NCBI GenBank assembly: GCA_020832495.1
Contig: JAFIEP010000062.1
Location: 59,984 to 123,983 of the forward strand
DNA: 64,000 bases
Direction of reading: 5' to 3'
Origin: Acidimicrobiia bacterium
GTDB taxonomy: Bacteria; Actinomycetota; Acidimicrobiia; Acidimicrobiales; Acidimicrobilacustridaceae
This document shows positions 43,134 through 51,048 of the stretch, one piece after another. Under the pieces are notes generated by a model. That model saw only the letters and a program-made list of their open reading frames with translations. It had not been told where the DNA came from and did no database searches. Position 1 is the first letter of the stretch; each line of letters starts with the position of its first letter. The position numbers were made by a program, and so were the translations under genes.

Positions 43134-44329
43134 GGGGCGCAGTCCAACGACAGCATGCGGATGGCGTTGCCCCGCACCAGCTTGCGGATCTCGTCGGGCT
43201 CGAGGTGGCCCATCAGCTTGTGGGCCGTCTCCTTGGAGTGGGGCCACGTCGAGTCGGAGTGGGGGTAGTCGGTCTCGAAGCAGATGTTCTCGACCTTGAT
43301 GCGCTTCAGCGAGTCGCGGCTCAGGCCGTGTTCGTCGTCGAAGAAGCAGCCGTAGATCTGCCGCTCGTAGTAGGTGGACGGCGGTTCGGGGATGACTCCG
43401 TACACGCCGTTCCAGCCCCGGTTCTCCTCCCACACCTTGTCGGCTCGTTCCAAGATGTAGGGGATCCACCCGATCTGGCCCTCGGAGTAGCACAGGGTGA
43501 GATCGGGGTAACGGACGAGCACGCCCGACATCAGGAAGTCGACCATGGAGCTCATGGCGTTGCCGAAGGTGAGCGTGGAGCCCACCGCCGGTGGGGCGTC
43601 ACCCGAGGTGGACGGCATCTTCGACGACGACCCGATGTGCATGCACACCACGGTGGACGTCTCGGCGCAGGCCTCGAAGAACGGGTCCCACTCACCGGAG
43701 TGGATGGACGGCAACCCCAGGTACGGCGGGATCTCCGAGAAGCACACGGCGCGCACGCCCCGAGCGGCGTTGCGGCGCACTTCGGCGGCGGCCAACTGTG
43801 CGTCCCACAGCGGGATGATGCACAGCGGGATGAGGCGGCCGTCGGTGTCGCCGCACCACTCCTCCACCATCCAGTCGTTGTAGGCCTCGACACACAGCTT
43901 GGCCAGTTCCCGGTCGTCCGCCTCGAGGAACGTCTGGCCGCAGAAGCGCGGGAAGGACGGGAAGCACATCTGGGCCTCGGTCCAGTTGGCGTCCATGTCG
44001 GCAATGCGCGCTGCCGGATCCCAGCAGCCGCGCCGCATCTCCTCGTAGGTGATGGCGGTGATCTTCACGTCGTCGCGGTCGAAGCCCACGGCGGCGGCCA
44101 GGCGGGTGTGCGGGATGAGCTTGTCCTCGTAGTGCCACCAGTCGCACGGTGGCCCCTCGGTGCCCGGCTGGTGGGAGAACTTGCCGCCCACGAAGGTCAT
44201 CTCGCCGAGCGGATGCCGTTCGATGCGCGGCCCCGTATCGCGGTAGCGAGCCGGCAGCCGGTCCTGCCAGACGTGCGGAGGCTCGATGACGTGGTCGTCG
44301 ACCGAGATGATCTTGGGGATGTCGTCCAT
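43130..44329 (-). CDS. amidohydrolase 2 family protein
   Basis: 399 residues. The amidohydrolase-2 start IISVDDHVIEPPHVWQDRLP carries the metal-site DxH (DDHVIEP), followed by MSSMVDFLMSGVLVRYPDLTLCYSEGQIGWIPYILERAD and FETDYPHSDSTWPHSKE, which are standard for this decarboxylase/hydrolase family. The ATG is at 44327-44329. It heads a five-gene operon and has a CTGACG operator and a KstR-like site in the 275-bp divergent promoter region. Homologues are common near mycobacterial steroid genes; the reaction is not established. Confidence 0.9.
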   Translation of the reverse strand: MDDIPKIISVDDHVIEPPHVWQDRLPARYRDTGPRIERHPLGEMTFVGGKFSHQPGTEGPPCDWWHYEDKLIPHTRLAAAVGFDRDDVKITAITYEEMRRGCWDPAARIADMDANWTEAQMCFPSFPRFCGQTFLEADDRELAKLCVEAYNDWMVEEWCGDTDGRLIPLCIIPLWDAQLAAAEVRRNAARGVRAVCFSEIPPYLGLPSIHSGEWDPFFEACAETSTVVCMHIGSSSKMPSTSGDAPPAVGSTLTFGNAMSSMVDFLMSGVLVRYPDLTLCYSEGQIGWIPYILERADKVWEENRGWNGVYGVIPEPPSTYYERQIYGCFFDDEHGLSRDSLKRIKVENICFETDYPHSDSTWPHSKETAHKLMGHLEPDEIRKLVRGNAIRMLSLDCAP

Positions 44330-44445
44330 GGCCGCTGACCTCTGGAGTTGGCGGGAGTGTGAGAGACGTCGGAGCCGTCGCTGTGCGGTCCGATCGCCCG
44401 GCGGTGACCTGGCGGTCTCCCTCACCCCGTGAGCCTAGTGCTCAT

Positions 44446-44460
44446 CTGACGAGGCGTCAG
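44446..44460. promoter_or_regulatory. CTGACG palindrome, site 7 (before the amidohydrolase operon)
   Basis: CTGACGAGGCGTCAG with perfect arms in the divergent gap 44330-44604. It can serve the amidohydrolase operon, the rightward EthD-like gene, or both. Apart from this palindrome and the KstR-like site, the gap shows no open frame I trust. Confidence 0.7.
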
Positions 44461-44507
44461 ATACGCTCGGCCGACCGACGCCGGACCACACGAACCGGTC
44501 CGTGAAC

Positions 44508-44521
44508 TAGAACGTGTTCTC
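44508..44521. promoter_or_regulatory. KstR-like operator before the EthD-like gene
   Basis: TAGAACGTGTTCTC matches TNNAACNNGTTNNA except for the last base; its core AGAACGTGTTCT is a perfect 12-base palindrome. It lies 84 bp upstream of the EthD-like start. Confidence 0.6.
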
Positions 44522-44604
44522 ACCGACGATAGCCGCCGAGGAGGCGTTCGCCCCGCCCGGAGGCCCGTCCCACCACCCTGCCCACCGCATGAAGGAGCCG
44601 AGCC

Positions 44605-45420
44605 GTGACCAGCACCCCAGGTCCGTACGACAACGTGGCGGTGGGCACCATGCTCTTCACCCTGGTCGAGCCCCACCGCGGGCACGAGGTGGCCTACAAC
44701 CGCTGGTACGAGCGGGACCACATGCTGGCCGGCTGTCTCATCGGTCCCGGATGGTTCTCTGCCCGCCGCTGGGTGGCCACCGCCGCCGACAAGGCGACGC
44801 GGGTTACGACGCCCGACGGTATGGTGCCCGACCCGTCGGTGGGGTCCTATCTGGCCACCTACTGGGTGCAGGCCGGCGAGGACGGCCCGGCCATCGAGTG
44901 GGCGTCGCAGCAGGTGAAGCGCCTCCACGACGAGGGCCGCATGTTCGACGAGCGCGATCACGTGCACACACTCATGTACGTCCACCGCTTCGACGCCGAC
45001 CGTGATGCGGAGGCGGTGCCCACAGCGCTGGCGCTGGCCCACCCCTACGCCAGCCTGGCGACCGTCGCCGTGCGGCGACCGGCAGAGGTCGACCGGCGTG
45101 CCTTCACCAGGTGGCTGCACCAGCGGGTCGGCGAACACCTACCGGGGGGCCCGCTGGCCAAGGTGGTCGGCTTCACCCCCATCCCCCTGCCCGACGGCGC
45201 CCCGGTCGACCAGCGTTCGGCCACCGACGAGGCCCAGCGGGTGCTGCTGTTGGTCTTCAGCGAGGCCCACCCCGAGGCGACCGTCGACGCCGTGGCGTCG
45301 CTGAACCGCCACCTCACCGTCGACGGCATCGACGGCGGGCCGGCGCCCCAGGTGAGCTTCGCCGGCGTGTTCCGCCCCACCATCCCCGGCACAGACACCT
45401 ACACCAACCAGCTGTGGTAG
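44605..45420 (+). CDS. EthD-like/dimeric alpha-beta-barrel protein
   Basis: 271 residues, no signal peptide. The N-terminal third (VGTMLFTLVEPHRGHEVAYNRWYERDHMLAGCLIGPGWFSARRW) has the YNRWYERDHM pattern of EthD-type small barrels often found in catabolic clusters. The remainder repeats a similar strand-helix pattern (ASLATVAVRRPAEVDRRAFTRWLHQRVGEHLPG...VLLLVFSEAHPEATVDAVASLNRHL), suggesting a fused pair of barrels. GTG start after GGAG. It is controlled from the shared divergent region with both operator types; role unknown. Confidence 0.75.
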   Translation: MTSTPGPYDNVAVGTMLFTLVEPHRGHEVAYNRWYERDHMLAGCLIGPGWFSARRWVATAADKATRVTTPDGMVPDPSVGSYLATYWVQAGEDGPAIEWASQQVKRLHDEGRMFDERDHVHTLMYVHRFDADRDAEAVPTALALAHPYASLATVAVRRPAEVDRRAFTRWLHQRVGEHLPGGPLAKVVGFTPIPLPDGAPVDQRSATDEAQRVLLLVFSEAHPEATVDAVASLNRHLTVDGIDGGPAPQVSFAGVFRPTIPGTDTYTNQLW

Positions 45421-45457
45421 GGCTCGAGGTCGGTGGTTGAACCCGGCACTTGGGTGC

Positions 45458-45469
45458 GATGCGCGCATC
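45458..45469. promoter_or_regulatory. palindrome before the toxin-antitoxin pair
   Basis: GATGCGCGCATC is a perfect 12-base palindrome 25 bp upstream of the antitoxin ATG, next to an AT-rich TCTATTACC that could be a -10 region. VapB-type antitoxins normally bind such sites to autoregulate. Confidence 0.55.
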
Positions 45470-45494
45470 ATCGTACGTCTATTACCATCAGAGT

Positions 45495-45794
45495 ATGAGT
45501 GCGAAGAAGCAACGTCTCACCGTGACCGTCGACCCCGAGTTCGTCGAGGCTGGCCAGCGCGCTGTCAGCTCCGGAGAGGCCGACTCTCTCAGCGGCTGGG
45601 TAAGCGCCGCCCTCGAGGACAGGATCCGGCGAGATCGCAAACTTGCGCTTCTCGCTGTCGCCGTTGCCGACTTCGAGAACGAGTTCGGCGAGATCAGCAC
45701 GGAGGAAATCGCGGCCCAACGACGCGCTGACCGAGAGGGCGCAACGGTGGTCCGCGGTCGTCGACCGGCGGCGAGCAAGGCGAAGTCTGCATGA
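45495..45794 (+). CDS. VapB-type antitoxin
   Basis: 99 residues. RLTVTVDPEFVEAGQRAVSSGEADSLSGWVSAALEDR looks like the ribbon-helix-helix start of antitoxins, followed by a charged C-terminal tail that would wrap the toxin. The frame extends upstream to 45450, but the ATG at 45495 is right after AGAGT and gives the usual short leader. It overlaps the toxin gene by four bases (ATGA). It neutralises the toxin and represses the operon. Confidence 0.82.
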   Translation: MSAKKQRLTVTVDPEFVEAGQRAVSSGEADSLSGWVSAALEDRIRRDRKLALLAVAVADFENEFGEISTEEIAAQRRADREGATVVRGRRPAASKAKSA

Positions 45795-46168
45795 CCCTCG
45801 TGCTCGACAGCGGCGCCCTCGTCGCCTTGGAGCGCAACGAACGCCAGATGTGGGTCCGACTGAAGGCGGCACAACTCGACGGCGACGTGCCAGTCACCCA
45901 CGCCGGAGTTCTCGGCCAGGTATGGCGCGGCAGCCCGAGTCAGGCACGCCTGTCGCAGGCACTCGGGGGAATGGACGTTCGTCCCCTCGATGAGTCGCTC
46001 GGACGAGCCGCTGGAAAGCTCCTCGGGGTCGCCGGTCTGCCCGATGTCGTCGACGCCGCTGTCGTTCTGCTCGCCACCGACGGCGACGAGATCGTCACCG
46101 GGGACCTGGAGGACCTCGAACAGCTCGCAGCGGCGTCTGGACGCCACGTCGAGCTGGTCCATGCCTGA
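45791..46168 (+). CDS. PIN-domain toxin (VapC type)
   Basis: 125 residues, usual VapC length. The acidic residues of the PIN metal site are visible: D in MTLVLDSGALVALERNE, D in GLPDVVDAAVVLLA and D in VTGDLEDLEQLA. PIN toxins are Mg-dependent endoribonucleases, often cutting tRNA or rRNA. Coupled to the antitoxin by ATGA overlap. Confidence 0.85.
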   Translation: MTLVLDSGALVALERNERQMWVRLKAAQLDGDVPVTHAGVLGQVWRGSPSQARLSQALGGMDVRPLDESLGRAAGKLLGVAGLPDVVDAAVVLLATDGDEIVTGDLEDLEQLAAASGRHVELVHA

Positions 46169-46320
46169 TCGCCGGCTCGGTCGGCGTCGGCTATCCCGGC
46201 GCCGACCACGTAGTGCCGTTCGAGGCTTTCTGCCAGCGGCCGCATGACGACGCGGTCACCGAGCTGTGTGAACGCAGGTACGACCGCGACCGATGGGTGC
46301 CGGTGGCCACATCGCCGATT
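46169..46320 (+). pseudogene. possible remnant of an unidentified coding sequence
   Basis: Starting at ATC 46170, the frame encodes SVGVGYPGADHVVPFEAF, then RRYDRDRWVPVATSPI with codon third positions mostly G/C like real genes here, but there is no start, and after 46320 the frame runs antisense into the SLH/M23 gene. It may be the decayed end of a gene displaced by the VapBC pair. Family not recognised. Confidence 0.25.
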
Positions 46321-46352
46321 CTCAGATCAGCTCACCCGCTGCCTGACCACAG

Positions 46353-47534
46353 TCACGACGCTCGCTGCAGGAACGCTGCCATGGCTTGGCGGCTCACCGA
46401 GAGCCCGGGGCGGAAGGTGCCGTCGTCGAAACCGGTGCTGATGCCGGTGCCGGCCATCCACACGATGGCCGGAGCAAACGGATGGTCGGGATCGATGTCG
46501 ACAAAAGTCGGTGACCCCACTGGTGGCGGTGGTGCACCGGACGCCTGCCACATGAACGAGGCCATGGCCTGGCGGCTCACCGGTTCGGTCGGCCGGAACG
46601 TGCCGTCGTCGAAGCCGCGTGCGATCTCCATGGAACTGAGCCAGGCGATGGGTTCGGCGAAGGGGTGCCCGGGAGGCACGTCGGAGAAGGTGGCCGGCGT
46701 ATCAGCGCTGGGACTGCCGGCCCGCCGCCACAGGAACGCCGCCATGGCCTGGCGACTCACTGCCAGGGTGGGTCGGAACGTCCCGTCGTCGTAGCCGGAG
46801 GCCAGCTCGGTCTCGATCAACCACAAGATGGCCGGGCAGAAGTTGCTCTTTTCGTCGACGTCGCCGAACGGACCACAGGGGTCGATGACCGGCTGACCGC
46901 AGTTGTTCGACGTGACCGGCAGGCCCTGGTAGCCGTTGGGGAGGTCGAACTCGGTGTAGGTGAACGGCACCCCGTCGAACACCGCCGGGATGGCAGAGCC
47001 GTTCCAGAACCCACCGGTGGTGTAGCGCTGCTCGTAGTGGAGGTGCACCGGGTAGCTGGGCGTCCCGCCCACGCCGCCGAGGAGAGTGCCGGTGCTCACG
47101 GACTGGCCGACCTCCACGGAACGGAAGTGCAGGTGGGCGTACAGCGTCGACCACCCGCCGCCGTGGTCCACCACCACGTAGTGGCCGTAGCCGCCACCCC
47201 ACGAGTTCTGATGCCACGTCGAGATGGACACCACCCCCGGGGCGCTGGCCAGCACCGGCTGGCCCAGCTCCCAGGCGTCGCCGTAGAAGGTGTTGAAGTC
47301 CACCGCCCAGTACTGCGAGTGCCCCTGGTAGGTGGCGCCCCACCAGGTCTGCCCGCAGGTGAACGGCAGTTGGAACGGAGGCCGTCCGGGCGGCTCGGCG
47401 GCGTTGGCTGCTGGGGCCAGGAAGGCGAGACAGAGCGTCGCCGCCACCACGAGGGCGACGGCGCGGGACCACGACCGCCATCGGTGCTGCGGGGCTGCCG
47501 GTTCGCCGGGCTGGGTGTGCGCGCGTTGATCCAC
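46353..47534 (-). CDS. secreted M23 metallopeptidase with SLH repeats
   Basis: 393 residues. A signal peptide (RAVALVVAATLCLAFLAPAANA) is followed by an M23/LytM domain: zinc ligands H and D in HSQYWAVDFN (near 73) and the HLH of HLHYEQR near 163, with GYGHYVVVDHGGGWSTLYAHL between. Three SLH repeats (about 215-393) anchor it to the wall. It would cut peptidoglycan cross-links at the surface, or be a non-degrading scaffold if the metal site is altered. GTG at 47532-47534 is the chosen start (GGAGGAT just upstream); a longer frame to 47591 is possible. Confidence 0.88.
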   Translation of the reverse strand: MDQRAHTQPGEPAAPQHRWRSWSRAVALVVAATLCLAFLAPAANAAEPPGRPPFQLPFTCGQTWWGATYQGHSQYWAVDFNTFYGDAWELGQPVLASAPGVVSISTWHQNSWGGGYGHYVVVDHGGGWSTLYAHLHFRSVEVGQSVSTGTLLGGVGGTPSYPVHLHYEQRYTTGGFWNGSAIPAVFDGVPFTYTEFDLPNGYQGLPVTSNNCGQPVIDPCGPFGDVDEKSNFCPAILWLIETELASGYDDGTFRPTLAVSRQAMAAFLWRRAGSPSADTPATFSDVPPGHPFAEPIAWLSSMEIARGFDDGTFRPTEPVSRQAMASFMWQASGAPPPPVGSPTFVDIDPDHPFAPAIVWMAGTGISTGFDDGTFRPGLSVSRQAMAAFLQRAS

Positions 47535-47660
47535 CGATCCTCCACGAAGCCCCCGCCGCCCGAGTCCCGACAGACTAGTGGGTGGCGTCACCCGACGCCG
47601 CGACCAGACGGGTCGGCCGCCGCGATGCCGGAACTGGCGGTGAGGCGGGATCGGGATCGA

Positions 47661-49229
47661 CTACCGGTCGATGGCAGCCACGCCCATGAGGTGGGCGGTC
47701 GTGCCGGTCGAGAACCCGATCCAGAAGGTGCCCGACGAGCTGGTGGCCAGCGCGCCGTTCTCGCCGACCACGACCCAACGTCCCCCGCCGTGGTCGACGC
47801 CGTGGAGTTGTTCGCTGGTGGTGGAGGGAATCGGACTCCATGGGCCGGTCACCCCGGCAGAGGTGCGCAGGGACCCCGCAGTACCCACGGTGACCCATCG
47901 TCCGACGCCGTCGTGGGCGATCTCGTTGAGGTACCCGGTCTCGTTGGTGGTGACGGGGTCCCAGACGTTGGCGTTCGAGGCCGACGTGGTGGACCGCGCC
48001 GCACCGCCGACAGCCACGAAGGTGGCCCCGTCGTGTGCCACGGCATCGAGGGTGGCCGGCGAGTTGGTGGTGCGACTGAACCACGAGGTGCCGTCGGTGC
48101 TGGTGATGGCCACCCCGGTGCTGCCGACGGCCAGCCACCGGCCGAGACGGTCATGGGCGACACCCAACAGCGTGAGGTCGGTGGGCGTGGACACCGCCGA
48201 CCAGGTGGTCGTGTTCGTGCTTCGACGGACGGTGCCGTTGCCGCCACCGACGGCCACCATGGTGCCGTTACCGTCGTGGGCGATGTCCCACAAGATCTGG
48301 GTCGTGCCCGACGACACCGACGCCCAGTTGATGCCGTCGGTGCTGCGCAGGATGGTGCCTTCGAAGCCCACCGCCACCCACACCCCCAGGTGGTTGCTGG
48401 CCACCGCGTTGAGCTGCGGGCCACCGGGTGATCGCCGCACCACCCACCTCTGGGTGTCGCGGCTGGTGCGGATGCTGCCGTCGTTGGCCACCACCACCCA
48501 CTGGTCGGTGGCGCGGTAGAGGAACGCCGCCACCGCCTGGCGGGTGATGTTGTTCCCGGGCCGGAACGTGCCGTCAGGGAAGCCCTGGCCGATGCCTTGG
48601 TCGGCCAGCCACTCGATCTCCAACCGGAACGGGTGGAGTGGGCCGACGTCGCTGAACGTCGGCGCACCCAACACCATCGCCGGGCTGCCGTCGTAGCGGT
48701 AGAGGAACGCAGCGAGGGCCTGGCGGGTGATGTTGGCCGTCGGGCGGAACGTCCCATCGGCGTAGCCCTGCCCGATGCCGCTGTCGGCCAGCCACTCGAT
48801 CTCGGTGCGGAAGGGATGGCCGACCCCGACGTCGGAGAACGTGGGGCTCCCCGGCGGACTGAAGGCTGGTTCGCCAGCCAAGCGGTAGAGGAAGGCGGCA
48901 AGTGCTTGGCGGGTGATCTGGTTGGCCGGGCGGAACGTGCCGTCGGGGAAGCCCTGGCCGATCCCGCTGGCTGCCAGCCATTCGATCTCCACACAGAACG
49001 GATGGGCCGAACCGACGTCGGGGAACGCCGTGGCCGAGCCCGGACAGGCCGTCCGCGACAACGACTGCGGCGCGTCCTGCGCGATGGCGTCGGAGGCCGC
49101 GGTGGCACCGGCGGGGGCCACAAAGGCGGCCGTGGCCACCATCAGCACGGCAACCACGAACACGACGAACGTCGGCGACGTCGCAACCGAGGCGACGCGG
49201 ACCGACGGAGTTGCTGACGCACGAGACAT
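47661..49229 (-). CDS. secreted SLH protein with BNR/sialidase-like propeller repeats
   Basis: 522 residues. A signal peptide (FVVFVVAVLMVATAAFVAPAGA) is followed by three SLH repeats (about 65-250, FRPANQITRQALAAFLYRL type), then about seven repeats of the form WVAVGFEGTILRSTDGINW typical of BNR/photosystem-assembly-like propellers. No catalytic residues are visible. The ATG at 49227-49229 follows GGGAGG. It is adjacent to the SLH-M23 gene, same strand, 126 bp apart; the two may form one surface module. Confidence 0.87.
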   Translation of the reverse strand: MSRASATPSVRVASVATSPTFVVFVVAVLMVATAAFVAPAGATAASDAIAQDAPQSLSRTACPGSATAFPDVGSAHPFCVEIEWLAASGIGQGFPDGTFRPANQITRQALAAFLYRLAGEPAFSPPGSPTFSDVGVGHPFRTEIEWLADSGIGQGYADGTFRPTANITRQALAAFLYRYDGSPAMVLGAPTFSDVGPLHPFRLEIEWLADQGIGQGFPDGTFRPGNNITRQAVAAFLYRATDQWVVVANDGSIRTSRDTQRWVVRRSPGGPQLNAVASNHLGVWVAVGFEGTILRSTDGINWASVSSGTTQILWDIAHDGNGTMVAVGGGNGTVRRSTNTTTWSAVSTPTDLTLLGVAHDRLGRWLAVGSTGVAITSTDGTSWFSRTTNSPATLDAVAHDGATFVAVGGAARSTTSASNANVWDPVTTNETGYLNEIAHDGVGRWVTVGTAGSLRTSAGVTGPWSPIPSTTSEQLHGVDHGGGRWVVVGENGALATSSSGTFWIGFSTGTTAHLMGVAAIDR

Positions 49230-49325
49230 GGTCGACCTCCCTGGATGCACCCGAGGCCCAAAGGGTAGACGACTGCGAAGGCGGGTGGGCTCGCGACCTA
49301 CGGTGCTCGACCTACAGCCGGCGGC

Positions 49326-49673
49326 CTACAGGTACAGCCCGGTGGAACCCTCGTCGAGCCGGGGGGACGCCACGGCGTGGATGTCGCGCTCGCGCAGGAT
49401 GATGTAGTCGTCGCCGCGGACCTCGACCTCGTAGCGGTCCTCGGGGTTGAACAGCACCTGGTCGCCCGCCTCGATGGAGCGCACGTTCGGCCCGATGGCC
49501 ACCACCTCGGCCCAGGCCAGGCGCTTGCCCATCTGGGCAGTGGCCGGGATGAGGATGCCACCGCTCGAGCGGCGCTCGCCCTCGCCGCCGCCCACCTGCA
49601 CCAGCAGGCGATCGTTCAGCATCTTGATGGGGAGCTTGTCAGTGGGGTTCTGGTAGGGCTGCTCGTCGGCCAC
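49326..49673 (-). CDS. GroES-like co-chaperonin
   Basis: 115 residues. KMLNDRLLVQV at the N-terminus, a mobile-loop region GEGERRSSGGILIPATA, then AEVVAIGPNVRSIEAGDQVLFNPEDRYEVEVRGDDYIILRERDIHAV match the GroES barrel. It lacks an adjacent groEL and has an extra C-terminal DEGSTGLYL, so it is probably the second, divergent GroES-like protein found in many actinobacteria rather than the main co-chaperonin. The start is uncertain: GTG 49673 or ATG 49700; the latter would overlap the divergent hydrolase start. Confidence 0.82.
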   Translation of the reverse strand: MADEQPYQNPTDKLPIKMLNDRLLVQVGGGEGERRSSGGILIPATAQMGKRLAWAEVVAIGPNVRSIEAGDQVLFNPEDRYEVEVRGDDYIILRERDIHAVASPRLDEGSTGLYL

Positions 49674-49698
49674 GTCACGAACGGTACCGTCTGAGGCC

Positions 49699-50355
49699 AT
49701 GGGCCACGACACCGACCCCACACCCATCGAGCTGCACACCGCCGACGGACTCGTGCTCGAAGGCGAGCTGGCCGACCCCGGCGACGCCGTGGCTGCGGTG
49801 CTGTTGGCCCACCCCCACCCGGCGCAGGGCGGGTCGATGCGCTCGCTGGTGACCAGTGAACTCTTCGGGTCGTTGCCCGGCCACGACCTGGCCGTACTGC
49901 GCTTCAACTTCCGCAGCGTGGGCAGCTCCGAAGGCACCCACGGGGGCGGCGAACCCGAGCGGGTCGACATCGTGGCCGGCCTCGACTCCCTGGCCGCAGC
50001 GGTGCCTGACCGGCCCCTGGTGGTGGCCGGGTGGTCCTTCGGGGCCGACGTATCCCTGGCGGTGACCGACGAGCGGCTGGCCGGCTGGTGTGCGATCGCT
50101 CCCCCGCTGCGCATCCTCGACGAGGATCTGTTCCTGGCGGCCCACGACCAACGACCCAAGTTGCTCGTCGTGCCCGAACACGACCAGTTCAACCCACCCG
50201 ATCACTGCCGGGCGAAGATCGAGGGGTGGACGGCCACCACCATGGAGGTGATCAGCGGCGGCGACCACTTCCTCGTGGGCCGCACGGCCAAGGTGGCGAA
50301 GCTCGTGGCCGAGTTCGCCGGCGAGCTCGCCACCGCACCGAAGACGAACGGCTGA
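49699..50355 (+). CDS. alpha/beta hydrolase (small dienelactone-hydrolase-like)
   Basis: 218 residues. LLAHPHPAQGGSM forms the oxyanion loop, the nucleophile is in GWSFGAD near 112, the acid in VPEHDQF near 159 and the His in SGGDHFLVG near 188. This is a compact cytoplasmic hydrolase of the type often annotated alpha/beta hydrolase or YcjY-like. The ATG overlaps the alternative GroES start. The last 30 codons are duplicated at 52268, marking the left end of the tandem duplication. Confidence 0.85.
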   Translation: MGHDTDPTPIELHTADGLVLEGELADPGDAVAAVLLAHPHPAQGGSMRSLVTSELFGSLPGHDLAVLRFNFRSVGSSEGTHGGGEPERVDIVAGLDSLAAAVPDRPLVVAGWSFGADVSLAVTDERLAGWCAIAPPLRILDEDLFLAAHDQRPKLLVVPEHDQFNPPDHCRAKIEGWTATTMEVISGGDHFLVGRTAKVAKLVAEFAGELATAPKTNG

Positions 50356-50371
50356 CCGACGTTCACACCTC

Positions 50372-50983
50372 TCAGAAGATCTCGTCTTCTTCGTCGTCGT
50401 CTGGGGGTTCGCACTCGACGATGTTCCCTTCGACGCGGACTCGCTCCAACGGGAGATCCGCAACAGCCACCACGATGACGAACACGTCGTCATAGTCGCC
50501 GGCGGCCCAGCGCGCGGCGCACCGACCCTGCGGTCTATCCCCGGAGGCCCGCTCCTCGATGTCGAGCGTCACCACGACGTCGTCATCGATGACACGAACG
50601 TCATGCACATCGACAAGATGGAGAGCGTCGTTGGGAGCTCGGATCACCACCGCCGACTCGCCCGCCCGCACCGCCGGCGGGCCGTCACCGCCTGCATCCC
50701 AAGGAACGTTCCATGCCTCGAGTAGTAGTTGCAGGTCGGCATCAGAGGTGAGCGAGCGAACGCTGCCGGTGTACCAGTCGAGCGTGAACCGGGCGCTGTC
50801 AACAGGCGGCGGCCCCGGCGTCGGAACCGGCGGAGGGGGCGTGCTCATTCCGACTCCGGTCTCGTAGACCCGGTGCTCCACCGGGCTGCCCGGTGGCTGG
50901 CTGCACGCCACGAGCAGCGCCATCACCACGGCCGGCACAGTGAGCGCCGCCACCCGGTGCGTCGGGTGTTTCGAGGCAGTCAC
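50372..50983 (-). CDS. lipoprotein A of the duplicated locus
   Basis: 203 residues. Signal peptide [23 protein letters not shown] has lipobox Cys near 26, followed by a Pro-rich linker and a small folded domain ([89 protein letters not shown]) ending in an acidic tail. The upstream open frame is spurious; GTG 50981-50983 follows the TGA of a 17-codon remnant of the subtilase gene by overlap. Homologous to lipoprotein B at 52359. Extracytoplasmic, anchored; function unknown, possibly a partner or inhibitor of the secreted protein. Confidence 0.8.
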   Translation of the reverse strand: MTASKHPTHRVAALTVPAVVMALLVACSQPPGSPVEHRVYETGVGMSTPPPPVPTPGPPPVDSARFTLDWYTGSVRSLTSDADLQLLLEAWNVPWDAGGDGPPAVRAGESAVVIRAPNDALHLVDVHDVRVIDDDVVVTLDIEERASGDRPQGRCAARWAAGDYDDVFVIVVAVADLPLERVRVEGNIVECEPPDDDEEDEIF

Positions 50984-51030
50984 GGTGCCACATCCAAGCG
51001 CATTTCGTCGATGAGCAAGTAGCCGCCGAA
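50980..51030 (-). pseudogene. 3'-end remnant of a second subtilase gene
   Basis: The minus strand reads RFGGYLLIDEMRLDVAP then TGA, nearly the same as the C-terminus of the 1520-residue subtilase ([16 protein letters not shown]). The TGA overlaps the GTG of lipoprotein A exactly as the intact pair overlaps at 52943-52946. The rest of that gene copy is gone. Confidence 0.85.
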
Positions 51031-51048
51031 TCGCGAGCCCCCCGTCGC

